From assembly GCA_946811185.2 (NCBI GenBank), contig OX328108.1:35958493-36022492 (forward strand): a stretch of 64,000 nt of DNA, given 5' to 3'. The notes under the pieces were generated by a model, which was given only the letters and a program-made list of their open reading frames with translations, had not been told where the DNA came from and ran no database searches. The translations under genes and the position numbers were made by a program. Shown piece by piece: positions 20,055 through 32,221 of this stretch. Within the stretch, counting starts at the first letter, position 1. Every line of letters begins with the position of its first letter. The stretch is from Hippopus hippopus (lineage: Eukaryota > Mollusca > Bivalvia > Cardiida > Cardiidae).

Positions 20055-23000
20055 CATTGATACTTTAAATATGCTAAGATGGTCAATGTACAGTGTAGAA
20101 ACCCTAGAAAAGAAGAAAATAATGTCACAAGAGGCCAAAAAAGACTGAAAACTCTTTCAGTAGCAACTGATTTCTATTGCATAAATCAAACAAAGGGAAC
20201 TAAATTTTATTATTATTTTTTTTAATCTCTTTTTACCGTAACAAGAAACCCAGTTACATTCACTACCGTCTCATACGTGCCAGTTACGCACCCGCGAAAA
20301 CACGAAAAATCGACTTACAGCACATTCCATAGCAGATGACACCTCTTGCTTAAGTCAAATATAGGGATTTTTGTTTGTTCTTTTTTATCTTACTAGGCCC
20401 ATTGAAATGGCATTGATACTTTGAATATGCTCAGATGATCAATGTACAGTGTAGAAACCCCAGAAGATAATGTCACAAGTGCCTAAAAAAGACTGAAAAC
20501 TCTTTCAGTAGCAACTGATTTCTATTGCATAAATCAAACAAAGGGAACTAAATTTTATTATTTTTCTAATCTCTTTTTACCGTAACAAGAAACCCAGTTA
20601 CGTTGACTACCGTCTCAAACGTGCCAGTTATGCGCCCGCGAAAACATGAAAAATCGACTTACGGGACATTCCATTGCAGAAAACACCTGCTGCCTAAGTC
20701 AAATATAGGGAATTTTTTTTGTTCTTTTTTATCTTACTAGGCCCATTGAAATGGCATTGATACTTTGAATATGCTCAGATGATCAATGTACAGTGTAGAA
20801 ACCCTAGAAGATAATGTCACAAGTGGCCAAAAAAGACTGAAAACTCTTTCAGTAACAACTGATTTCTATTGCATAAATCAAACAAAGGGAACTAAATTTA
20901 TACTTTTTTTTAAATCTCTTTTTACCGTAACAAGAAACCCAGTTACGTTGACTACTCTCTCATACGTGCCAGTTACGCACCCGGGAAAACACGAAAAATC
21001 GACTTACGGCACATTCCATAGAAGACGACACCTCTTGCTTAAGTCACATATAGGGATTTTTGTTTGTTCTGTTTTATCTTACTAGGGCCATTTTATTGGC
21101 ATTGATACTTTGAATATGCTTAGATGATCAATGTTCAGTGTAGAAACCCCAGAAAATAAGAAAATAATGTCACAAGTGGCTGAAAAAGACTGAAAACTCT
21201 TTCAGTAGCAACTGATTTCTATTGCATAAATCAAACAAAGGGAACTAAATTTTTATTATTTTTTTTTTTAATCTCTTTTTATACCGTGACAAGAAATCCA
21301 GTTGCGTTGACTACCGTCCCATACGTGCCAGTTATGCGCCCGCGAAAACATGAAAAATCGACTTACGGCACATTCGATAGCAGACGACACCTGTTGCCTA
21401 AGTCAAATATAGGAAATTTTTTTTGTTCTTTTTTATCTTACTAGGCCCATTGAAATGGCATTGATACTTTGAATATGCTCAGATAATCAATGTACAGTGT
21501 AGAAACCCCAGAAAATAAGAAAATAATGTCATAAGTGGCCAAAAAAGACTGAAAACTCTTTCAGTAGCAACTGATTTCTATTGCATAAATGAAACAAAGG
21601 GAACTAAATTTTTACTTTTTTTGAAATCTCTTTTTACCATAACAAGAAACCCAGTTACGTTCACTACTCTCTCATACGTGCTAGTTACGCACCCGGGAAA
21701 ACACGAAAAATCGACTTACGGCACATTCCATAGCAGACGACACGTGTTGCTTAAGTCAAATATAGGGATTTTTTTTTGTTCTTTTTTATCTTACTAGGGC
21801 CATTTTATTGGCATTGATACTTTGAATATGCTCAGATGATCAATGTACAGTGTAGAAACCCCAGAAAATAATGTCACAAGTGGCTGAAAAAGATTGAAAA
21901 CTCTTTCAGTAGCAACTGATTTCTATTGCATAAATCAAACAAAGGGAACTAAATTTTATTATTATTTTTTTTAATCTCTTTTTACCGTAACAAGAAACCC
22001 AGTTACGTTGACTACCGTCTCATACGTGCCAGTTACGCACCCGCGAAAACATGAAAAATCGACTAACGGCACATTCCATAGCAGACGACACCTGTTGCTT
22101 AAGTCAAATATAGGGAATTTTTTTGTTCTTTTTTATCTTACTAGGGCCATTTTATTGGCATTGATACTTTGAATATGCTCAGATGATCAATGTACAGTGT
22201 AGAAACCGCAGAAGATAATGTCACAAGTGGCTGAAAAAGACTGAAAACTCTTTCAGTACCAACTGATTTCTATTGCATAAATCAAACAAAGGGAACTAAA
22301 TTTTATTATTTTTTTAATCTCTTTTTACCGTAACAAGAAACCCAGTTACGTTGACTACCGTCTCATACGTGCGAGTTATGCGCCCGCGAAAACATGAAAA
22401 ATCGACTTACGACACATTCCATAGCAGACGACACCTGTTGCTTAAGTCAAATATAGGGAATTTTTTTTTGTTCTTTTTTATCTTACTAGGCAAATTGAAA
22501 TGGCATTTATACTTTGAATATGCTCAGATGATCAATGTACAGTGTAGAAACCCCAGAAGATAATGTCACAAGTGCCTAAAAAAGACTAAAAACTCTTTCA
22601 GTAGCAACTGATTTCTATTGCATAAATCAAACAAAGGGAAGTAAATTTTTATTATTTTATTTTTAATCTCTTTTTATACCGTGACAAGAAATCCAGTTGC
22701 GTTGACTACCGTCCCATACGTGCCAGTTATGCGCCAGCGAAAACATGAAAAATCGACTTACGGCACATTCCATAGCAGACGACACCTGTTGCTTAAGAGA
22801 AATATAGGGAAATTTTTTTGTTCTTTTTTATCTTACTAGGCCCATTGAAATGGCATTGATACTTTGAATATGCTCAGATGATCAATGTACAGTGTAGAAA
22901 CCCCAGAAAATAAGAAAATAATGTCACAAGTGGCCAAAAAAGACTGAAAACTCTTTCAGTAGCAACTGATTTCTATTGCATAGATCAAACAAAGGGAAGT

Positions 23001-26000
23001 AAATTTATACTTTTTTTTCAATCTCTTTTTACCGTAACAAGAAACCCAGTTACGTTGACTACTAAATCATTCGTGCCAGTTACGCACCCGGGAAAACACG
23101 AAAAATGGACTTACGGCACATTCCATAGCAGACGACACCTCTTGCTTAAGTCAAATATAGGGAATTTTTTTTGTTCTTTTTTATCTTACTAGGCCCATTG
23201 AAATGGCATTGATACTTTGAATATGCTCAGATGATCTATGTACAGTGTAGAAACCCCAGAAAATAAGAAAATAATGTCACAAGTGGCCAAAAAAGAATGA
23301 AAACTCTTTCAATAGGAACTGATTTCTATTGCATAAATCAAACAAAGGGAACTACATTTTATTATTATTTTTTTTAATCTCTTTTTACCGTAACAAGAAA
23401 CCCAGTTACGTTGACTACTGTCTCATACGTGACAGTTACGCGCCCGCGAAAACACGAAAAATCAACTAACGGCACATTCCATAGCAGACGACACCTGTTG
23501 CTTAAGTCAAATATAGGGAATTTTTTTGTTCTTTTTTATCTTACTAGGGCCATTTTATTGGCATTGATACTTTGAATATGCTCAGATGATCAATGTACAG
23601 TGTAGAAACCCCAGAAGATAATGTCACAAGTGCCTAAAAAAGACTGAAAACTCTTTCAGTAGCAACTGATTTCTATTGCATAAATCAAACAAAGGGAACT
23701 AAATTTTTATTATTTTTTTTTTAATCTCTTTTTATACCGTGACAAGAAATCCAGTTGCGTTGACTACAGTCCCATACGTGCCAGTTATGCGCCTGCGAAA
23801 AAATGAAAAATCGACTTACGGCACATTCCATAGCACACGACACCTGTTGCCTAAGTGAAATATAGGGATTTTTTTTTGTTCTTTTTTATCTTACTAGGCC
23901 CATTGAAATGGCATTGATACTTTGAATATGCTCAGATGATCAATGTACAGTGTAGAAACCCCAGAAAATAAGAAAATAATGTCACAAGTGGCCAAAAAAG
24001 ACTGAAAACTCTTTCAGTAGCAACTGATTTCTATTGCATAAATCAAACAAAGGGAACTAAATTTTATTATTATTTTTTTTAATCTCTTTTTACCGTAACA
24101 AGAAACCCAGTTATGTTGACTACTCTCTCATACGTGCCAGTTACACACCCGCGAAAACACGAAAAATCGACTTACGGCACATTCCATAGCAGACGACACC
24201 TCTTCCTTAAGTCAAATATAGGGATTTTTTTTTTTTTTGTTCTTTGTTATTTTACTAGGGCCATTTTATTGGCATTGATACTTTGAATATGCTCAGATGA
24301 TCAATGTACAGTGTAGAAACCCCAGAAAATAAGAAAATAATGTCACAAGTGGCTGAAAATGACTGAAAACTCTTTCAGTAGCAACTGATTTCTATTGCAT
24401 AAATCAAACAAAGGGAACTAAATTTTTATTATTTTTTTTTTAATCTCTTTTTATACCGTGACAAGAAATCCAGTTGCTTTGACTACCGTCTCATACGTGC
24501 CAGTTACGCACCCGCGAAAACACGAAAAATCGACTTACGGCACATTCCATAGCAGACGACACCTCTTGCTCAAGTCAAATATAGGGAATTTTTTTTTTTT
24601 TCGTTTTATCTTACTAGGGCCATTTTATTGGCATTGATACTTTGAATATGCTCAGATGATCAATTTACAGTGTAGAAACCCCAGAAAATAATGTCACAAG
24701 TGGTTGAAAAAGACTGAAAACTCTTTCAGTAGCAACTGATTTCTATTGCATAAATGAAACAAAGGGAACTAAATTTTTATTATTATTTTTTTAATCTCTT
24801 TTTACCGTAACAAGAAACCCAGTTACGTTGACTACTGTCTTATACGTGCCAGTTTCGCACCCGCGAAAACACGAAAAATGGACTAACGGCACCTTCCATA
24901 GCAGACGACACCTGTTGCTTAAGTCAAATATAGGGAATTTTTTTGTTCTTTTTTATCTTACTAGGGCCATTTTATTGCAATTGATACTTTGAATATGCTC
25001 AGATGATCAAATTACAGTGTAGAAACCCCAGAAAATAATGTCACAAGTGGCTGAAAAAGACTGAAAACTCTTTCAGTAGCAACTGATTTCTATTGCATAA
25101 ATCAAACAAAGGGAACTAAATTTTATTATTTTTTTAATCTCTTTTTACCGTAACAAGAAATCCAGTTGCGTTGACTACCGTCTCATACGTGCCAGTTATG
25201 CGCCCGCGAAAACACGAAAAATCGACTTACGGCACATTCCATAGCAGACGACACCTGTTGCTTAAGTCAAATATATGGAATTTTTTTTGTTCTTTTTGAT
25301 CTTACTAGGGCCATTTTATTGGCATTGATACTTTGAATATGCTCAGATGATCAATGTACAGTGTAGAAACCCCATGAGTTTATGTCACAAGTGCCGAAAA
25401 AAGACTGAAAACTCTTTCAGTAGCAACTGATTTCTATTGCATAAATCAAACAAAGGGAACTACATTTTTACTTTTTTTGTAATCTCTTTTTACCGTAACA
25501 AGAAACCCAGTTACGTTGACTACTCTCCCATACGTGCCAGTTACATACCCACGAAAACACGAAAAATCGACTTACGGCACATTCCATAGCAGACGACACC
25601 TGTTGCTTAAGTCAAATATAGAGAATTTTTTTTGTTCTTTTTTATCTTACTAGGGCCATTTTATTGGTATTGATACTTTGAATATGCTCAGATGATCAAT
25701 GTACAGTGTAGAAACCCCAGAAAATAAGAAAATAATGTCACAAGTGGCTGAAAAAGACTGAAAACTCTTTCAGTAGCAACTGATTTCTATTGCATAAATC
25801 AAACAAAGGGAACTAAATTTTTATTATTTTTTTTTTAATCTCTTTTTACCGTAACAAGAAACCCAGTTACGTTGACTACCGTCTCATACGTGCCAGTTAC
25901 GCACCCGCGAAAACACGAAAAATCGACTTACGGCACATTCCATAGCAGACGACACCTGTTGCTTAAGTCAAATATAGGGAATTTTTTTGTTCTTTTTTAT

Positions 26001-28118
26001 CTTACTAGGGCCATTTTATTGGCATTGATACTTTGAATATGCTCAGATGATCAATGTACAGTGTAGAAACCCCAGAAAATAAGAAAATAATGTCACAAGT
26101 GGCTGAAAAAGACTGAAAACTCTTTCAGTAGCAACTGATTTCTATTGCATAAATCAAACAAACGGAACTAAATTTTTATTATTTTTTTTTTTAATCTCTT
26201 TTTACCATAACAAGAAACCCAGTTACGTTGACTACCGTCTCATACGTGCCAGTTACGCACCCGCGAAAACATGAAAAATCGACTAACGGCACATTCCATA
26301 GCAGACGACACCTGTTGCTTAAGTCAAATATAGGGAATTTTTTTGTTCTTTTTTATCTTACTAGGGCCATTTTATTGGCATTGATACTTTGAATATGCTC
26401 AGATGATCAATGTACAGTGTAGAAAGCCCAGAAGATAATGTCACAAGTGGCTGAAAAAGACTGAAAACTCTTTCAGTAGCAACTGATTTCTATTGCATAA
26501 ATCAAACAAAGGGAACTAAATTTTATTATTTTTTTAATCTCTTTTTACCGTAACAAGAAACCCTGTTACGTTGACTATCGTCTCATACGTGCCAGTTATG
26601 TGCCCGCGAAAACATGAAAAATCGACTTACGGCACATTCCATAGCAGACGACACCTGTTGCCTAAGTGAAAAATGGGGAATTTTTTTTGTTCTTTTTTAT
26701 CTTACTAGGCCCATTGAAATGGCATTGATACTTTGAATATGCTCAGATGATCAATGTACAGTGTAGAAATCCCAGAAAATAAGAAAATAATGTCACAAGT
26801 GGCCAAAAAAGACTGAAAACTCTTTCAGTAGCAACTGATTTCTATTGCATAGATCAAACAAAGGGAACTAAATTTATACTTTTTTTTAAATCTCTTTTTA
26901 CCGTAACAAGAAACCTAGTTACGTTGACTACTAAATCATACGTGCCAGTTACGCACCCGGGAAAACACGAAAAATCGACTTACAGCACCTTCCATAGCAG
27001 ACGACACCTCTTGCTTAAGTCAAATATAGGGAATTTTTTTTTGTTCTTTTTTATCTTACTAGGCCCATTGAAATGGCATTGATACTTTGAATATGCTCAG
27101 ATGATCAATGTACAGTGTAGAAACCCCAGAAAATAAGAAAATAATGTCACAAGTGGCCAAAAAAGACTGAAAACTCTTTCAGTAGCAACTGATTTCTATT
27201 GCATAAATCAAACAAAGGGAACTACATTTTATTATTATTTTTTTTAATCTCTTTTTACCGTAACAAGAAACCCAGTTACGTTGACTACTGTCTCATACGT
27301 GCCAGTTATGCACCCGCGAAAACACGAAAAATCGACTTACAGCACATTCCATAGCAGACGACACCTGTTGCTTAAGTCAAATATAGGGATTTTTGTTTCT
27401 TCTTTTTTATCTTACTAGGGCCATTTTATTGGCATTGATACTTTGAATATGCTCAGATGATCAATGTACAGTGTAGAAACCCTAGAAGATAATGTCACAA
27501 GTGCCTAAAAAAGACTGAAAACTCTTTCAGTAGCAACTGATTTCTATTGCATAAATCAAACAAACGGAACTAAATTTTTATTATTTTTTTATTAATCTCT
27601 TTTTATACCGTGACAAGAAATCCAGTTGCGTTGACTACCGTCCCATACGTGCCAGTTATGCGCCGGCGAAAACATGAAAAATCGACTTACGGCACATTCC
27701 ATAGCAGACAACACCTGTTGCCTAAGTCAAATATAGGGATTTTTTTTTGTTCTTTTTTATCTTACTAGGGCCATTTTATTGGCATTGATACTTTGAATAT
27801 GCTCAGATGATCAATGTACAGTGTAGAAACCCCAGAAGATAATGTCACAAGTGCCTAAAAAAGACTAAAAACTCTTTCAGTAGCAACTGATTTCTATTGC
27901 ATAAATCAAACAAAGGGAACTAAATTTTTATTATTTTTTTTTTAATCTCTTTTTATACCGTGACAAGAAATCCATTTGCGTTGACTACCGTCTCATACGT
28001 TCCAGTTATGCGCCGGCGAAAACATGAAAAATCGACTTACGGCACATTCAATAGCAGACGACACCTGTTGCCTAAGTCAAATATAGGGAATTTTTTTTTT
28101 TTCGTTTTCTCTTACTAG
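20055..28118 (+). repeat. S block 6: twenty-three S units, the longest L-free run
   Basis: Units start near 20055, 20395, 20740, 21085, 21444, 21798, 22143, 22489, 22838, 23192, 23547, 23897, 24258, 24617, 24963, 25308, 25657, 26008, 26363, 26706, 27061, 27418 and 27768 (mean 350.6 bp). It contains an internal duplication: units from ~22838 to 23890 match ~26706-27765, and units ~21798-22487 match ~26008-26705. The extra unit at ~22489 lies between the two halves. The stretch 24790-25300 is repeated after L7, and the unit at ~25308 is repeated at ~32919. Confidence 0.93.
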
Positions 28119-29124
28119 GGCCATTGAATTGGTTACAATGACTATCGCACCCATACGTGACCGTTACGTGCTGTGCATAAAATCATAAAATCAACTAGGA
28201 CACTTTCAGAGGCAATTGATACCTGTTGCATAAATCAAAGAAAGGTAAACCAAATTCGTTTTCTTACCAAGGTCACGAAAAACATTGAACCAATTTTGGT
28301 GACCGTGTGAGTCATAAGTCGATTTTATGTTTAACCGCTGCGCAAAAACATTGATTCAGAAGCAACGGGTTGCTGTTGCATAAACATTTTCCAATAAGAA
28401 ATCTTGTTCTTGTTTGAAGAATTTAGAAATAGGCCAATGAAATACAATAAGATGTAAGAATGACTAATAATAAAAATAGGTAAAATAGATAAAATGGCAA
28501 AGTTAGGGATTCAACCTTTGACCATCAGGACCCAAAAAAGGTCTTGGTGCAGGGGTCAAACCCTCTTTGCGATTGAATAGGCTCAAATGACCCGAAGAAT
28601 TAACATAGATATACAGATATTTCCCCCCCTTCCAATCTGCCAATCAAATCTCAGGCCTCTATTAAATTATCCAATCACAGAAGCTTTTAGAAAATCAAAA
28701 TGGCGTCCAATCAGCCAATCAAATCTAATCCCTCTCTTCAAATTATCCAATCAGAAAAGCTTTGCGAAATTCAATATTGCGCCCAATCAGCCAATCAAAT
28801 TGCAGAAACACCCACAGAATCATCCAATCAGAAAGCTTTGAGCCATTTGAAATGGCGCCCGAAAATATCGATAGAAAACAGTGAACAAGAATCGGCATAA
28901 AAGTGGATTTTAAGTCTTCTTTGAAGGCTGTTATGCAGTCCTTGGCAAACTGCCAGGCATGCACCCTCCACACATGCCAGATTTCACTGAAAATGGGCGA
29001 AAATTTAAGAAAACAGGGTGACAGAAGACCTTGTTTTGGTGCCTTCTAGCACCTTGCAAGAATGACTTCCCCTGATCTCTTGATTCGATTTGCTTTTCTA
29101 ATTCAGGCCAACTGCCATACTGTA
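28119..29124 (+). repeat. L unit copy 7
   Basis: 1006 bp. Private points: ggttacaatgac, tgttgcataaatcaaag in C (most copies tgttgcac), gaagaattaac, acagatatttcc, caaatctaatccc and gcagaaacaccc. CCAAT motifs are intact. CCAAT block 28631-28857. The S unit after it lacks the usual gttacattcac mark and instead resembles the unit at ~24617. Confidence 0.93.
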
Positions 29125-31215
29125 CATTGATACTTTAAATATGCTAAGATGATCAATGTACAGTGTAGAAACATCAGAAAAGAAGAAAATAATGTCACAA
29201 GTGGCTGAAAAAGACTGAAAACTCTTTCAGTAGCAACTGATTTCTATTGCATAAATCAAACAAAGGGAACTAAATTTTTTTTATTTTTTCTTTAATCTCT
29301 TTTTACCGTAACAAGAAACCCAGTTACGTTGACTACTGTCTTATACGTGCCAGTTTCGCACCCGCGAAAACACGAAAAATGGACTAACGGCACCTTCCAT
29401 AGCAGACGACACCTGTTGCTTAAGTCAAATATAGGGAATTTTTTTGTTCTTTTTTATCTTACTAGGGCCATTTTATTGCAATTGATACTTTGAATATGCT
29501 CAGATGATCAATGTACAGTGTAGAAACCCCAGAAGATAATGTCACAAGTGGCTGAAAAAGACTGAAAACTCTTTCAGTAGCAACTGATTTCTATTGCATA
29601 AATCAAACAAAGGGAACTAAATTTTATTATTTTTTTAATCTCTTTTTACCGTAACAAGAAATCCAGTTGCGTTGACTACCGTCTCATACGTGCCATTTTT
29701 GCGCCCGCAAAAACATGAAAAATCGACTTACGGCACATTCCATAGCAGACGACACCTGTTGCTTAAGTCAAATATATGGAAATTTTTTTGTTCTTTTTTA
29801 TCTTACTAGGGCCATTTTATTGGCATTGATACTTTGAATATGCTCAGATGATCAATGTACAGTGTAGAAACCCCAGAAAATAATGTCACAAGTGCCTAAA
29901 AAAGACGGAAAACTCTTTCAGTAGCAACAGATTTCTATTGCATAAATCAAACAAAGGGAACTAAATTTTTATTATTTTTTTTTTAATCTCTTTTTATACC
30001 GTGACAGGAAATCCAGTTGCGTTGACTAACGTCCCATACGTGCCAGTTATGCACCCGCGAAAACATGAAAAATCGACTTACGGCACATTCCATAGCAGAC
30101 GACAACTGTTGCCTAAGTCAAATATAGGGAATTTTTTTTGTTCTTTTTTATCTTACTAGGCCCATTGAAATGGCATTGATACTTTGAATATGCTCAGATG
30201 ATCAATGTACAGTGTAGAAACCCCAAAAAATAAGAAAATAATGTCACAAGTGACTGAAAAAGACTGAAAACTCTTTCAGTAGCAACTGATTTCTATTGCA
30301 TAAATCAATCAAAGGGAACTAAATTTTTATTATTTTTTTTTTTTTTCTTTTTTTACCGTAACAAGAAACCCAGTTACGTTGACTACCGTCTCATACGTGC
30401 CAGTTACGCACCCGCGAAAAAATGAAAAATCGACTTACGGCACATTCTATAGCAGACGACACCTGTTGCTTAAGTCAAATATAGGGATTTTTTTTTGTTC
30501 TTTTTTATCTTACTCGGGCCATTTTATTGGCATTGATACTTTGAATATGCTCAGATGATCAATTTACAGTGTAGAAACCCCAGAAAATAATGTCACAATT
30601 GGCTGAAAAAGACTGAAAACTCTTTCAGTAGCAACTGATTTCTATTGCATAAATCAAACAAAGGGAACTAAATTTTATTATTATTTTTTTTTAATCTCTT
30701 TTTACCGTAACAAGAAACCCAGTTACGTTGACTACCGTCTCATACGTCCCAGTTACGCACCCGCGAAAACACGAAAAATCGACTTACGGCACATTCCATA
30801 GCAGACGACACCTGTTGCTTAAGTCAAATATAGGGAATTTTTTTTGTTCTTTTTTATCTTACTAGGGCCATTTTATTGGCATTGATACTTTGAATATGCT
30901 CAGATGATCAATGTACAGTGTAGAAACCCCAGAAGATAATGTCACAAGTGCCTAAAAAACACTGAAAACTCTTTCAGTAGCAACTGATTTCTATTGCATA
31001 AATCAAACAAAGGGAACTAAATTTTTATTATTTTTTTTTTAATCTCTTTTTATACCGTGACAAGAAATCCAGTTGCATTGACTACCGTCTCATACGTGCC
31101 AGTTATGCGCCGGCGAAAACATGAAAAATCGACTTACGGTACATGCCATAGCAGACGACACCTGTTGCCTAAGTCAAATATACGGACTTTTTTTTTTTTC
31201 GTTTTCTCTTACTAG
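29125..31215 (+). repeat. S block 7: six S units between L7 and L8
   Basis: Units start near 29125, 29464, 29810, 30161, 30517 and 30865. The first two share with 24790-25300 the variants ctgtcttatacg, agtttcgcaccc, aatggactaacgg, ccttccatagc, ttgcaattgatac and aaatatatgga. The boundary before 30517 reads actcgggcc instead of actagggcc. The last unit is the usual gtgac type. Confidence 0.93.
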
Positions 31216-32221
31216 GGCCATTGAATTGGTTACGATGACTGTCGCACCCATACGTGACCGTTACGTGCTGTGCATAAAATCATAAAATCAACTAGGACAC
31301 TTTCAGAGGCAACTGATACCTGTTGCACAAATCAAAGAAAGGTAAACCAAATTCGTTTTCTTACCAAGGTCACGAAAAACATTGAACCAATTTTGGTGAC
31401 CGTGTGAGTCATAAGTCGATTTTATGTTTAACCGCTGCGCAAAAACATTGATTCAGAAGCAACGGGTTGCTGTTGCATAAACTTCTTCCAATAAGAAATC
31501 TTGTTCTTGTTTGAAGAATTTAGAAATAGGCCAATGAAATACAATAAGATGTAAGAATGACTAATAATAAAAATAGGTAAAATAGATAAAATGGCAAAGT
31601 TAGGGATTCAACCTTTGACCATCAGGACCCAAAAAAGGTCTTGGTGCAGGGGTCAAACCCTCTTTGCGATTGAATAGGCTCAAATGACCCGAAGATTTAA
31701 CATAGATATACAGAGATTTCCCCCCCTTCCAATCTGCCAATCAAATCTCAGGCCTCTATTAAATTATCCAATCACAGAAGCTTTTAGAAAATCAAAATGG
31801 CGTCCAATCAGCCAATCAAATCTCATCCCTCTCTTCAAATTATCCAATCAGAAAAGCTTTGCGAAATTCAATATTGCGCCCAATCAGCCAATCAAATTGC
31901 AGACACACCTACAGAATCATCCAATCAGAAAGCTTTGAGCCATTTGAAATGGCGCCCGAAAATATCGATAGAAAACAGTGAACAAGAATCGGCATAAAAG
32001 TGGATTTTAAGTCTTCTTTGAAGGCTATTATGCAGTCCTTGGCAAACTGCCAGGCATGCACCCTCCACACATGCCAGATTTCACTGAAAATGGGCGAAAA
32101 TTTAAGAAAACAGGGTGACAGAAGACCTTGTTTTGGTGCCTTCTAGCAACTTGCAAGAGTGACTTCCCCTGATCTCTTGATTCGATTTGCTTTTCTAATT
32201 CAGGCCAACTGCCATACTGTA
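31216..32221 (+). repeat. L unit copy 8
   Basis: 1006 bp. Private points: gatgactgtcgc, aacttcttccaat, gaaggctattatgc, agcaacttgcaag and an end reading gtacatagatac, which weakens the 3' dyad. Carries acacctacagaat. CCAAT block 31728-31954. Confidence 0.93.
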
